A DNA stretch of 64,000 nucleotides. Origin: Imbricaverruca yamaguchii. Taxonomy: Eukaryota; Arthropoda; Thecostraca; Neoverrucidae. The position numbers and the translations under genes were made by a program. The notes below the pieces were generated by a model. The model searched no databases. It worked only from the letters and a program-made list of their open reading frames with translations, and was not told the DNA's origin. Where the stretch lies: NCBI GenBank assembly GCA_034440575.1, contig JAOTOL010001568.1, positions 406,001 to 470,000 of the forward strand, given 5' to 3'. Positions 35,551 to 47,062 of this stretch are shown piece by piece. Each line of letters starts with the position of its first letter. The first letter of the stretch is position 1.

Positions 35551-36380
35551 ACAATCAGCGGCCCGGCCTCGGCTGCCTTCGTCCGTCTCGCCGTGATGTG
35601 CTGTCTGTCTCTCAAAACCGGTCTTGGTGCCGCTGATCATGTCCGCTGACGGGCGCCGAATCGGAGCGTGTCTATCGTCTGACCGCTGCGGGCAGTGCCA
35701 GTTGTTCAGGCACAAAAAGCCGCCGCCAGGATGCTGGGCAGGAGTTGTCGAAGGCTTGCGATTGATGCTAGCTTCACTCAGCATGATCGTCAGTCTTGTG
35801 CTCCTTTATATCGTGGGGTATTCTTCGGATTCCCGTCACGGTTGGTAAGCTATAGGACTGCATGGACATGTCAATGCCGATACACGAAGGAGGAGAGAAG
35901 ACCAAGAATCAACTGGAGAATCGAATAGAGCTATTAAGCTCACCAGAGTTAAGAATTAAGCTCGCAAGACTATCTGAAGTTAGCTCTATCTATATTACCT
36001 ATATATACATTATTATTGGAAGGGAATTATAAGAATAATGTATAGATAGGTAGTTTGCAGAAGCAGAATAATAAATAAGAGGCCTGCAGACTAGCTCAAT
36101 TCACCTATGTTGTCACTACCAACAACGATATATTGTTAAATAGCAATATATCGAAAGCGTACCACATATGGCAACAGAGGCTGAAACACCACCTGGAACA
36201 CAAAACAGAAAACTTGTCAAGCCGGTTCGAGGTAGCGATATTTTCACCACCAACAGTGCATGACTAGTAGTGCAGTTCGATACATTATCAAAGGCGTCAC
36301 CACCTTCAAGTCCCACCCACCCGCAGGGGCACCGGCTTCGGATGGTGAAGTGTTTAGTGACACGCGGACTCTAGCTGTGA
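35551..36380. other. unique left flank of the LINE insertion
   Basis: Single-copy sequence. It holds an 18-bp near-perfect inverted repeat (35997-36014 with 36034-36051, one mismatch, 19-nt loop). The last 14 bases before the LINE are its target-site duplication. Confidence 0.55.
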
Positions 36381-37014
36381 ATCTTTTCCATCCCCCGGAT
36401 GAGGCACCACCTTTACGCGGTGGGGGGGATTGAGTGCCCCAATGACCCGGCGACCATGATACCGGCGGGGGGTGAGACCAGGAGTGCCTCACTCGTCCTT
36501 CAATCCATACGCTCCCATTCCAATTCCCATATCATCCCAACATCCATATCCTTCACCTGTCCCTGCAACACGTACTTTCCCTACTACGAGCAGGTAGGAC
36601 AACTTCCCCGGCCCTGCCCACCAGCTCCGTTTTATCGGGGTAGCCACGCCCCCTCGGCCCGCCCCCCGGGGTTGACGGAGTCCTGGAGGTTGAGGTCCCC
36701 CGTCGCACGGTGCTAGTTGTGACGGGGGACCAACACACCTCTTTGGTCCCGATATCCCGGAGGGGCGGGCGGGCCCGTGGGGCCTCACACGGACCAAGTG
36801 GATGGTAGCCTCGGGCCGGGGACCTGGGACCTTCCCAGTGCCCGCCGGCCCGGCCGGCTGGGGTCAAGGGGTGGGCGGTGCTGGATCCCGGTCGCGGTGG
36901 TGAGTATCTCTCTCCCGACTGGGCAAAGGCGCCGCCTGCCCCGTATAGCTCCTCGGGCGCCTGGCGACCTCCCGTTCGCGGGACCCAGGCGTCCCCTCAG
37001 TAGGGCCCTATGCG

Positions 37015-38922
37015 ATGGGGCGCCCGGGGAGTGGAAACAAAAAACGATGCATGGCAACTTCCAACATAAAGAACCCACCGGCCCCCTCCAGTAGGGGACA
37101 GACAACCCGAACTGCCAGAATTATGGGAGTAGCGCATGGAGGGCCCGGCCAACACGCGGGTCTGCCGACACCTCGCATTATCATCATCAAATCACTCGAA
37201 GAAAACATGAAACTTTCTCTGCTTACCCCGTTCCAAAGGAAGGAAGCATGTGACAAGCTAGGATCGGTGCTAAGGTGTGAAAAGCTCAGAGACGGAGGGC
37301 TTGAAGTTGAATTTGAAACTGCTGAGGACGCAAGGAGGGCGATGGACGCAACAGAAATCACGTACACAAAATGGTTCAAAACCAACAGACGAACATTCAC
37401 CATACGTGTCGAGATTCAGCCCCACAACACAAAATATTACTCCAAAAGGATTTATAAACTGCTACGACCTAAGGGATGTTTCAGATGCCGACATTGTGGA
37501 TGGCCTAAGGGAGTGCGGAGTAGTAGAGGCCCGTAGAATTTCAATTAGAAAAGGACAGGGATTACAACCCACAAACATCATCTTAACTTTCCGCATAACA
37601 GATCTTCCTGAGTTTATTTTCGTCGGATATGTCCGTGTGAAGGTCCGCGTATTTGTACTCCATCCCATGAGATGCTTCCGATGCTCCCGTTTTGGTCACA
37701 CGCCACAACATTGTCGGAACTGAGAGACATGTGGACGGTGTGGATCTGCAGAGCATGTGCAAGATAAATGTAAGGCGAACAGTCCGCATTGTTCAAACTG
37801 CGGCCCAGGCCAAACACCCCATACCACCTATGATCGTTCTTGCCCCATTTTCTTGAGAGAAAAGAAATTAGGTACAATAAAAAGTTTCAAAAAGTCACAT
37901 TCCGTGAGGCGCGTGATATCTACGAGGCAGCAAACCCGGGAATATCATATGCAGCAAATGTGAAGCTGAACTCCAGCGTCACACAACAGTCGCCGATGCA
38001 GTCGCACACGCACATGGGTGCCTCTCATCTTATAGCTCGACTCAGTGCCTTTGCAATGCTAGCCTTTGGTATTGAATGTACACCAATCGGAGAAAGAGCT
38101 CTGTCCTCTACCCGGACGGGGGAGAGGAAGTCCTCCGCTGCGGACCCAGTAGCGACTCCTCAAGGAGAGTGGGTCCAGGTCCAGCGAGGAAACAGACCTG
38201 CCCGTCCATCCACAACCAAACCCAACCCATCCGCAACCACTCCAATTCCTACCTCCAGCACTCCCCTCCCCTCCCTGCTTCCCGTTCCGCCCAGCACCCC
38301 TTCTCCCCCAGCACTCCTCCTCCGCCCAGGACTCCACTCTCGTTAGGGAAGAGCACAGGAGCTCTTCCGGACCAAGCCTCGAGACACAAACGTCTCAGAA
38401 TCGCGTCGAACCGACGAGGATCCAATCCCTACCCGCCGCCGTCTCCAACCCTAAACCTGTCCAACCCATCCCTACACCCTCCCGAACCACCCCAACTCCC
38501 CCTCCCCCACCAACAAGTTCTGAGGAGAAGGCCGTGGCCCCTGGTCGGGTGCCGGTAGTAGCACCCTCAACGGCCCGACCACGCCTACCGATTGAGGTCT
38601 GCCCAGGGGCGCCGGACATGGGGGTTTCAGGCCGGACATCCCGAGCTGGGTCAAGGGATACGTCGCCAAGTGTAGAAAGACAGGATCTCGGGGCTTGCCC
38701 CCCATCGTCCCATCTCTCCAAGCCAGCTCTATCCATACCACAGGGACTGCGAAGGTGATGGAGCCACCCCCCTCACACCTCCCCAGGCAGGCCAGAAGCG
38801 TGCCTCGCCCTGGTCAGTCTCGCCGACCGGCGGAGTCAGTCCGAGAGCACGAGCGCGCACAACATCGAACCCGTGGGCCCAGGCTGGTTCGCTATGAACT
38901 GACATGTCTTAACCCCTTTTAA
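37015..38922 (+). pseudogene. LINE ORF1, gag-like nucleic-acid-binding protein (broken)
   Basis: In active I-type elements this protein coats the RNA and helps target-primed reverse transcription. The start chosen is the ATG at 37015 (MGRPGSGNKKR), followed by an RRM-like stretch around 37180-37450. The reading then shifts to the second frame near 37455. Three zinc knuckles follow: CFRCSRFGHTPQHC and CGRCGSAEHVQDKC, both CX2CX4HX4C, and a CX2CX6HX6C type near 37795-37850. An in-frame TGA at 37721-37723 separates the first two knuckles. Another frameshift near 37890 returns to the first frame. The C-terminal third is proline/serine-rich with further frame changes and ends near 38922. Loss of frame at three or more points makes it a pseudogene. 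It lies about 20 bp upstream of ORF2 coding sequence. Confidence 0.88.
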
Positions 38923-38939
38923 CATAGCTCTTTATACAG

Positions 38940-41900
38940 ACTTTACAATGGAACTGCAGGAGTTTTAGAAGCAGTGCCCATGACTTGCAGGCAGTTCTGA
39001 GCAGGGTCTGTCAGGTGGCATTCTGCCTTCAGGAGACCAAGCTGTCACCGAACATCGCAATTCAGGCGAAATGCTGCACCCTTCACCGAAAAGAAGTAGC
39101 ATCCGACACTATTTCCCATGGTGAAATTCCACTAGGCATCCACCATAGTGTTCCTTCGCAACCACTTGGGATGAACACACGCCTCCAAGCCGTCGCTGCC
39201 AAGGTGCACTTCGGTCATAAAAGTATTTCATTATGTTGCATTTACCTGCCTCCGGGCACTTCATTTCCATCTAGTGAGCTGAAACTTCTTTGTTCTCAAC
39301 TCCCGGAACCGAACCTTACTTTGTGACATAAAGACATAAAGATAGTGCAACTCTGACATAGGGCCCTTCTTGGTTGCACTCTGACTTCAATTCACATAAT
39401 ACCGTTTTGGGATGTGAAGATGTCAATGGGCGTGGACGTCTGATGGAGAAATTCCTACACGAGGAGTCGTTGGGTATTTTAAACACAGGTTCCAGAACGC
39501 ACTTGACAATGCCGTCTGGACAGACTTCTGCGCTAGACCTGAGTGTCTGTAGTCCCCAACTTGTGCAAATGTTTGATTGGTCGGTTGATGCTGACCCTCT
39601 GGGAAGCGACCATTTTCCAATATGGCTGGAATACCCTGGGTCCTGGGGCAGAGGCCGCGGCGATAGAATCTTCGCAAAGCCAACTGGACGGACTACAGAA
39701 CACATAGAAACAGCTTGCTCTGCTGATGGGCAGAATAAACCACACAGTATGGAACAATTTACATCACTGCTCCTACATTCTGCCTCCGCATGCATTCCTC
39801 GAACCTCAGGTGATCCACGGCGTACCCCAGTCCCATGGTGGACGGAGGAATGCGGATACGCCATACGCACAAGAAAGCGAGCTTATCGTAAATTCAGTAA
39901 AGATAGTAACACTATAAACATGGTTGACTTCCGGAGATCCAGGGCTTTTGCACGTCGCATTATAAGATCAGCAAAACAGGCCTTATGGCGAGAATATGTA
40001 AGTGAAATGAACAAGCAAACCCCGCCAGCACAAGTATGATCCAGAATAAAACGTTATTGCAGGCCAGCATTCATCCGTTCCCGTACCTGTCTTACGCATG
40101 GGTAATAGGGACGTGACCAAATCAGTGGATGTTGCCAACGAAATCGCCTGCTCCTTGTCAGAGCGTAGCCGTAGCAACGATTTGGACCCGCAAATTCTTG
40201 CGTCACAAGTTGCAATGTGAAAAGTTCCCTCCTGACTTTGTCACAACGGAAAATATATCGTATAACAAGCCATTCACAATGGCCGAACTAACTTCCGCCA
40301 TAGCGAAGCTCAGAAGCGTATGTGAAGGTCTGGATATTATTCAAAACGAAATGATAAAGCATCTCCCTACATGTGCAATCGAAATATTTTAAAGCTTATT
40401 CAACCATCTGTGGCGACAAGACGACCTCCCAGTAGCCTGGCGAGAAGCCTTGGTGATACCATTGTTGAAGCCTGGCAAAAGTGGACTAGAACCGCTCCAC
40501 TATCGTCCAATAGCACTCACCTCGTGTTTATGTAAGCTAATGGAACGATTGGTAACTACCAGTCTAACGTGGTTTTTAGAAGTGCATAATTTTTATCAGA
40601 TGCACAATGCGGTTTTAGGAAGAACCGGACTTCCGTAGACCACATTTTAACACTGGACTCAGTAATACGTGTAGCGTTTAAGCAGAAACGACACGTCGGC
40701 GCTGTCTTTTTTTTACATAGAAGCGGCTTATGACACGACCTGGCGCCATGGCATTCTTGGAAAAGTATATAAATGTGGTGTCCGGGGTCAATGGGGATTT
40801 TTATACAGAACTTTCTCACAGACCGACATTTCTGTGTTCGTGTTGTCCACCAGCTATCCAGAAGATTTATACAGGAGAATGGCGTGCCACAGGGAAGTGT
40901 ATTAAGTGTAGCACTGTTTGCCATAATGATGCATGATATTAGCGACGTACTTCCACCACAACTTGGTCGGTCTCTCTTTTTAGACGACTTCGCTATCTGG
41001 TGTAGCACAGCCAGGCTATCTGTTATGTCTAGACGACTCCAATTGGCCGTGAAGAAACTCGAGAGGTGGGGCGTAATGAATGGATTCCGATTTTCAACAG
41101 CAATAGACAACCGCAATGCATTTCTATCGCCGGCGAAACTGTCCAAAACTTTGTCTCAAGCTGTATAGCAGGCAGATACCGAGGCCACCTGCTGTGAAGT
41201 TCCTTGGAATCACTTTTGACTCGCGTCTTAGCTACAAGGAGCATTTGAAAGCACTCTGTGACAAGTGTTTTAAGTCGCTCAACATATTGAAGTGTGTTTC
41301 TCGCACTAGCTATGGAGCTGACTGGGATTCTCGTATTCTGCTTTACCGCTCACTGATACGTTCTAAGTTAGACTACGCCTGCTTTATCTACGACGGATCG
41401 CGCAAATCCGCCAAACGAACTCTGGACACTGTTCATCACACCGCTATTCGCATCGCGACCGGAGCATTCCGCACTTCGCCCACCGTGAACCTTTTAGCCG
41501 AAGCACACGAGCCACCTCTCTCTCTCCGCAGAGAAAGGCTCGGAATGCGGTACGCCTGCAAGCTCCGCCAAGTTCCCGACCATCCGGCTTTTTCGCACGT
41601 CTTTTCACGTCGACTATCGACCATTTTTCCAGGGGAACGAAATCTGAGTGTCGCCCCATTCGGTGTTCGAATTAGAAGACTCCTGCGGAAAGGTCGAGTT
41701 AAGCTTCGGGGAATTCGTACAGTCCAGAACATGGAGACCCCTCCATTGGAGATGATTACAACGGAGGTGGATATATCTCTTGCGAGGATCAGGAAATCCG
41801 ATATCCCTCCAGCAGAATTTCGTGCACTGGCTCTCCAACATATTGAAACATTCCAGGAATGGATAGCCACGTATACTGACGGCTCTCGAACAGAGGATGG

Positions 41901-42696
41901 CGTTGGCGGCGCTTTTGTTTGCGGATCTGTCTCCCGCTCGTTTTCGCTCCCGACGTACGCATCGGTATACTCGTCGGAACTTGTGGCTATCACGAAAACT
42001 CTGTATTATATCGAAGTGTCTGGGGGTGATCGACATGTCATTTTCACCAACTCTTTAAGTAGTCTTATGACCCTGAACACGTTTTATCCATCAAACCCCC
42101 TTTTGCGGGATATTGTGAGCCGTCTTACCGATATGGAACGCCTTGGACGACGAGTTATTCTATGATGGCTTCCGAGCCACGTTGGCATTTCGGGTAATGA
42201 GTTGGCGGATGCTGCGGCGAAACGAGCGGCAAAGGCACCGTGCTCTCGAGCGGTGCCACTCCCCGCCACTGACCACTATCGAGAGGTGTCCACCTTCCTC
42301 CTAGACAAGTGGCAGGCTATGTGGGACGCGACGTCGGCGAACAAACTACGAACCATCAAACAACGTTTTCGACCATGGGGTTCGTCCTGTCACAAACGTC
42401 GACAAGAAGAGGTCACATTGTGCTGTCTCCGTATTGGGCATACTTATGCTACGCATGGGTATTTACTATGCAATGGCGACAATCCTCTGTGCTCAAGATG
42501 TTGTGCACCGCTAACAGTTCGCAACGTTTTGATATCGTGTCATCATTACGCTGATGAGCGCAGACGTCATCTTGGGTCTGACCAGGTGGATTCCCTTAGC
42601 GATATTCTCTCCGATAACTCGAGCATTGTCCAGTCGGAACGATTGATGGACTTCTTATCTTCAGTGTCATTCTCCGTAATATATTCTACTCGCTGA
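38940..42696 (+). pseudogene. LINE ORF2: endonuclease, reverse transcriptase, RNase H (broken)
   Basis: This is the retrotransposition polyprotein. Endonuclease: LQWNCRSFRS near 38943 is the N-terminal strand, FCLQETKL follows, then DFNSHN near 39380 and GSDHFPIW near 39600. Reverse transcriptase: RPIALTSCLCKLMERLV (40505-40555), NGVPQGSVLS (40878-40907) and FLDDFAIW (40977-41000), where family members usually have FADD. RNase H: YTDGS at about 41872 and SSEL near 41970 are kept, but the third acidic residue is Asn (FTNS, about 42050) where Asp is expected. A TGA at 42163-42165 comes just before WLPSHVGISGNELAD. The C-terminal Cys/His motif (CSRC...CHHY) ends the frame at 42696. Further frame breaks lie near 39330, 40035-40130, 40390, 40640 and 41110. 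From 41116 to 42696 only one stop interrupts the frame. Confidence 0.92.
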
Positions 42697-42939
42697 TATG
42701 CATGGCATGTAAACTTTGTACCACAATAGGACCATTCTGACGGCTACGAACGATGTGAAGTTTGATACTGTACTTTGTTAGCTACAAGAGTTGTGGGCGC
42801 AAAATGACCTTAGTAGTCCATGCGCCCTTAAGCCCAAATAATCAATGAATCAATTATCTTTTCCATCCCGATCCATTTATCCCTTCGCTGTCAATGTCCG
42901 TTCACGGGCGACTCGTCGGTCGGAACTCCCAGATACTTT

Positions 42940-43545
42940 TACCCCAGTATATCTGCTTAACTGTGCAACAAGTAACAGTCTTCATGGGATGCTGTCCTCG
43001 CTAACAAATGTAAAGCAGTAGAACCTCTTCTGGGTGCATGGCTGTCTTGCTCGCAACGATCGAGGTATAAGGAGATGATTCTGTGTCGTTTACGTCCAGA
43101 ACACACATTTTTCACATCACTACCTTCTCAGTTGGGACGAAGGACCAGCCTGTCCACGTTGCAACGATATCCTGTCCGTGGCTCATATTATCAACGCACG
43201 TCGTCACTTTGAACGGTACGCCACCACTTCTTTGAAACCCCATCGCCCACCCTGATCAAACTACCGGGAGACAGTTCGCTGTGTTGCCGAACTCTTCCCG
43301 TTTCTCTTTGCGCTTAGATTTGACGCGATGCACTCCAGCCAACAAAGGTAGCATTCGGACACCGAATATTTTCTGACATCGTAAAATAACTTCACCATGA
43401 AATATGTATGTTGTAACTCAGTCCTGTCATTTACTTGACGCCGATACGTTCACACTTGGTTCGACTGACGAAGTTATGGTCGCTGCATATTATTGCTGCA
43501 TATGATCGCTGTTGATGCGCCCCTACAACCAAATAACAACAACAA
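42940..43545 (+). mobile_element. 5'-truncated LINE 3' end (older relative)
   Basis: Joining two frames across a single frameshift gives CRLRPEHTFFT, then LLSWDEGPACPRCNDILSV and AHIINARRHFERY. This is the same C-terminal Cys/His module that ends ORF2 of the neighbouring LINE. Its 3' end, gttgatgcgcccctacaacc followed by aaataacaacaacaa, resembles the neighbour's tail (catgcgcccttaagcccaaataa). It is a dead-on-arrival fragment. The 36395 LINE lies directly upstream and may have inserted next to or into it. Confidence 0.75.
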
Positions 43546-44085
43546 TCGCCTTCAAATGTCCGGTGTGATCCAGCCCGAGACGCGGATGAACGATTTGACC
43601 TTGACTGTCCGCTATTGCCCTCCCTGCCCCGGTATTACTCAAAAATGGCAGTTTCGGCCAAGGTGTCTGAGCAGTCCCGTTGTATGCTTTAATTTGGTCT
43701 TTTTCCGATTAAAACTGTCCACTTAGGTGCCCGAAAGCCGAGCCCCGGTATTCCTCTTTGTTTCTATTATCTTGCCAGAAAAAAACGCTGAAAACGCTCG
43801 TGATTGTCAAAGTGCGTTTTGGAATCCTGCAAATGTAACAATAACTATGCCTATCACGGATCATATTATTTTTCGTCAGCTTAATCGCGAGAACGCTAAA
43901 GGGCGTGAGTTCCTATCGGATGTTCTATGACTGACTTGTGTATCAACTTATTAACATGTTGATTGGATTAAAGTGCTTTTCTGAAGTTTCCCAGTTTTAC
44001 AGGTTAGGTCGGACCCCACCAAAACAGCACTGGCGGCGGGTGGTGACTGAGGTGGATCAGCAGTGCAGTGTAAAAAAATTAACTT
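43546..44085. other. unique sequence, no gene recognised
   Basis: AT-rich single-copy DNA between a LINE fragment and a homopolymer block. Confidence 0.5.
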
Positions 44086-44121
44086 TGGGGCCAAAAAAAA
44101 ATTAATAAAATTATGTTATTT

Positions 44122-44164
<43 letters not shown>

Positions 44165-44246
44165 GGGAATAATTTTATAAAAAAAAAAAAAAAAAAAAAA
44201 AAATTAATTTAAAAAAAAAAAATTTTTTTTTTTTTTTTTTTTTATG

Positions 44247-44288
<42 letters not shown>

Positions 44289-44332
44289 TTTTTTTTTTTT
44301 TTTTAAAATTTATTTTTTAAAAATTTTTTGCA
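44086..44332. repeat. long poly(A)/poly(T) low-complexity block
   Basis: About 245 bases composed almost only of alternating long T and A homopolymers, with occasional gggg. Runs exceed 30 bases and switch strand sense several times. Such a pattern could be a genuine AT-satellite, but it is also what consensus error in long homopolymers looks like. Confidence 0.9.
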
Positions 44333-44569
44333 GCAGTGGTGAGGTGTGGTGCCGGTGGTGGGTCAGCAGAGATGGCGGTGGTAGATCAGTAGTGACGGGG
44401 TCAGCAGCGGGAGAGAGGTGGTAGATCAGCGGCTTGTTAGTGCAATGTTGGTTCAGCGATGGTTGACTGACACCAGATGTGACGACGTCCAGCACTGTGC
44501 CACACGTCGCACGCTCGTCAACACCACACCGAGGAGACTGGACGAACCGTACACACTGGCTGCCATCGT
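44333..44569. other. degenerate ggtggtagatcag repeats
   Basis: Three or four diverged copies of a tgg-rich motif at 44333-44440, then single-copy sequence. Confidence 0.5.
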
Positions 44570-44645
44570 CACCGACACCGACACCGACACACCGTCACCG
44601 ACACTGACACTGACACCGACACTGACACTGACACTGACACCGCCG
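44570..44645. repeat. 6-bp repeat (accgac/actgac)
   Basis: About twelve copies of a hexanucleotide with c/t alternation. It encodes a TDTDT-like dipeptide on plus. Confidence 0.92.
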
Positions 44646-44907
44646 GCCACCGCCGTGGGCGGCACCCTCTCGGCTGGAGCTGTGGCTAATCGTGGGAACG
44701 CCGCGGATCCCATTACAATGGCGTGAGACTGGGCGTTTACGCGGCCCGACGTGGCGACGGCCGTTGACAGGACGCCGTTGTAGAGCGCTGCTGTGGCGGC
44801 TATCTCGGCAAACTGGGGGTTCGGCATGCCCTGGAGGGTGGGGTAGATGGGACGGGTCACTAACAGGACAGCCGCTGTTGTAGAGACCGTCTTGTCTTAG
44901 TTTGGGC

Positions 44908-45115
44908 GAGGCTCATCAGAGGCTGATAGGTCTCGTAAATCATTGGCGGTCTCGTCAGCAGCTGGTCAGTGTCGTCATGGTCCCATCAGCCGTTGGGAGG
45001 TCTAGTCTGGCACTGTGGTCAGATGGTGGGTCATGCCGCGAGACATTGGAGTATCTCGTCAGATGCTGGGAGGTCCCGTCAGCTGCCTGGTTGTATTCCG
45101 TCAGACCTGGGAAGT
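44908..45115. repeat. degenerate repeat of about 27 bp
   Basis: Seven or eight diverged units sharing tctcgtcagctgctgggagg. It is an old array, much less homogeneous than its neighbours. Confidence 0.65.
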
Positions 45116-45309
45116 TCTCGCGGTTTGGTCGTACTGTGAGAACCGTATCCGGTACAAGTCGGACGAGTCCCACCAGAACTTGCACTCGACTCCGTGGGGC
45201 CTGACCTGACTGTTTCAGTGCAGCGATCACGTGCCAAGAGGACACTTCGTCAATCGGAACAAACCGCGTTGTCATGACTATCGGCTGCGGTCTGCCAGCT
45301 CGGCGCTCG

Positions 45310-45965
45310 GGGCGGTCCGGACGGTCTGGACGGTCTGGACGGTCTGGACGGTCTGGACGGTCTGGACGGTCTGGAGTGTCTGGAGTGTCTGGAGTGTCTG
45401 GAGTCTCTGGAGTCTCTGGAGTGTCTGGAGTGTCTGGACTGTCTGGACTGTCTGGACTGTCTGGAGTGTCTGGAGTGTCTGGAGTGTCTGGAGTGTCTGG
45501 AGTGTCTGGACTGTCTGGACTGTCTCGACTGTCTGGACGGTCTGGACGGTCTGGACGGTCTGGACTGTCTGGACTGTCTGGAGTGTCTCGACTGTCTGGA
45601 CGGTCTGGGAGTCTGGACGGTCTGGAGGGTCTCGACTGTCTGGACGGTCTGGGTCTGGACGGTCTGGACGGTCTGGACTGTCTCGACTGTCTGGACGGTC
45701 TGGACGGTCTGGACGGTCTGGACGGTCTGGACGGTCTGGAGTGTCTCGACTGTCTGGACGGTCTGGGCAGTCTGGACGGTCTGGAGTGTCTGGACTGTCT
45801 GGGCAGTCTGGACGGTCTGGGCAGTCTGGACGGTCTGGACGGTCTGGGCAGTCTGGACTGTCTGGACGGTCTGGGCAGTCTGGACGGTCTGGAGTGCCTC
45901 GACTGTCTGGACGGTCTGGACGGTCTGGACGGTCTGGACGCTCCGGACGCTCCGGCTGGGTATCA
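45310..45965. repeat. 9-bp minisatellite (gtctggacg)
   Basis: About seventy copies of a 9-bp unit, gtctggacg, with variants gtctggagt, gtctggact and gtctcgact. Variants occur in patches: gtctggagt is dense at 45370-45510, and gtctgggca appears only after 45760. Three-codon periodicity keeps both strands open and yields SGR/SGL or DRP repeats, which are not evidence of a protein. Confidence 0.96.
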
Positions 45966-46544
45966 GGGAGCTGAGCGGTCTGGGCGGTCCGGTTGGTCCG
46001 GCTGGGTACCAGGGAGCGTCGGCTGTCGGCTGAGCGGCTCGCGTGCGTGCCCACCACCAGTTACGCGACCGGTCAGGTTCGTCCGTCTGGCGTACCTGGC
46101 CGACCGCGGACGCCCGCCAGCGTGGGATGGATGACCGTGGGCTGCCAGATGACCCCGTCAGGCGGGCAGGGTGTGCTGCCAGATCACCTGCCAGGCGGCC
46201 GGTCATCTCCAGACGGCTTGCGAAGCCCACAAGGGGAACCGTTCCGCCGCGCCGACGGCCCATCACAGCGCGCGTCCGGTCTCCCGCCGCGGGAACGCCT
46301 GGGTGGGATTGCTGCCTGGAAGAATCCAAGTGCCACCAGGAATGCGGCGGTGTTTTCGCCCTGTGTTGCGGGTTTGACACCGGAGTTCGTGGCTCGTGAC
46401 GCTTTGTGACCAACGATGCTCGGAGCGAATTCCATGGATTCGCCTTGCGTTGCTTAATTTGATGCGCCTCTCCGAAAAGCTTCGAAATCGACACACCTTA
46501 GTCCCGCCCCGCCGGTACCCGGCATGGGCGGGTACCGGCAGGGC
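45966..46544. other. unique sequence between two arrays
   Basis: GC-rich single-copy interval. Overlapping ORFs on both strands extend out of the neighbouring arrays and show no domain. Confidence 0.5.
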
Positions 46545-47062
46545 CCATTGTCCTCACCGGTACCTGGCGTATCCCACTACCCCCTGTCCTCACTGGTACC
46601 TGGCATATCCCACTACCCCCTGTCCTTCACCGGTACCTGGCGTATCCCACTACCCCCTGTCCTCACCGGTACCTGGCGTATCCCACTACCCCCTGTCCTC
46701 ACCGGTACCTGGCGTATCCCACTACCCCCTGTCCTCACCGGTACCTGGCGTATCCCACTACCCCCTGTCCCCACCGGTACCTGGCGTATCCCACTACCCC
46801 CTGTCCTCACCGGTACCTGGCGTATCCCACTACCCCCTATCCTCACCGGTACCTGGCGTATCCCACTACCCCCTGTCCCCACCGGTACCTGGCGTATCCC
46901 ACTACCCCCTGTCCTCACCGGTACTTGGCGTATCCCACTACCCCCTGTCCTCACCGGTACCTGGCGTATCCCACTACCCCCTGTCCTCACCGGTACCTGG
47001 CGTATCCCACTACCCCCTGTCCTCACCGGTACCTGGCGTATCCCACTACCCCCTGGCCACGC
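46545..47062. repeat. 36-bp minisatellite
   Basis: About fourteen highly homogeneous copies of a 36-bp unit with cctcaccggtacctggcgta and tcccactaccccctgt. Rare variants are cccc for tcct (46760, 46865) and acttgg (46923). Twelve-codon period. Confidence 0.96.

Larger units (their letters stand above)
36395..42855 (+). mobile_element. near full-length I/Nimb-like LINE retrotransposon (decayed)
   Basis: A 6.46-kb non-LTR element bounded by a perfect 14-bp target-site duplication, ATCTTTTCCATCCC at 36381-36394 and again at 42856-42869. It comprises a GC-rich 5' UTR of about 620 bp, ORF1 from 37015 and ORF2 from about 38940 to 42696. The 3' UTR is short and ends in aaataatcaatgaatcaatt in place of a long poly(A). 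ORF1 with CCHC knuckles, and ORF2 with endonuclease, reverse transcriptase and RNase H in that order, place it in the I superfamily. The Nimb or I clade is my best guess from motif style. Both ORFs carry stops and frameshifts, so the copy is inactive. Full length plus intact duplications argue for moderate age. Confidence 0.93.

Noticed and set aside
35997..36051. 18-bp inverted repeat as a MITE
   Set aside because: The stem-loop is real, but there is no flanking duplication and no second copy, so it is recorded only as a hairpin in the LINE's left flank.
45231..46494. Long overlapping frames on both strands over the gtctggacg array
   Set aside because: The 9-bp period keeps all frames open. 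Both strands code equally well, and no domain exists outside the repeat.
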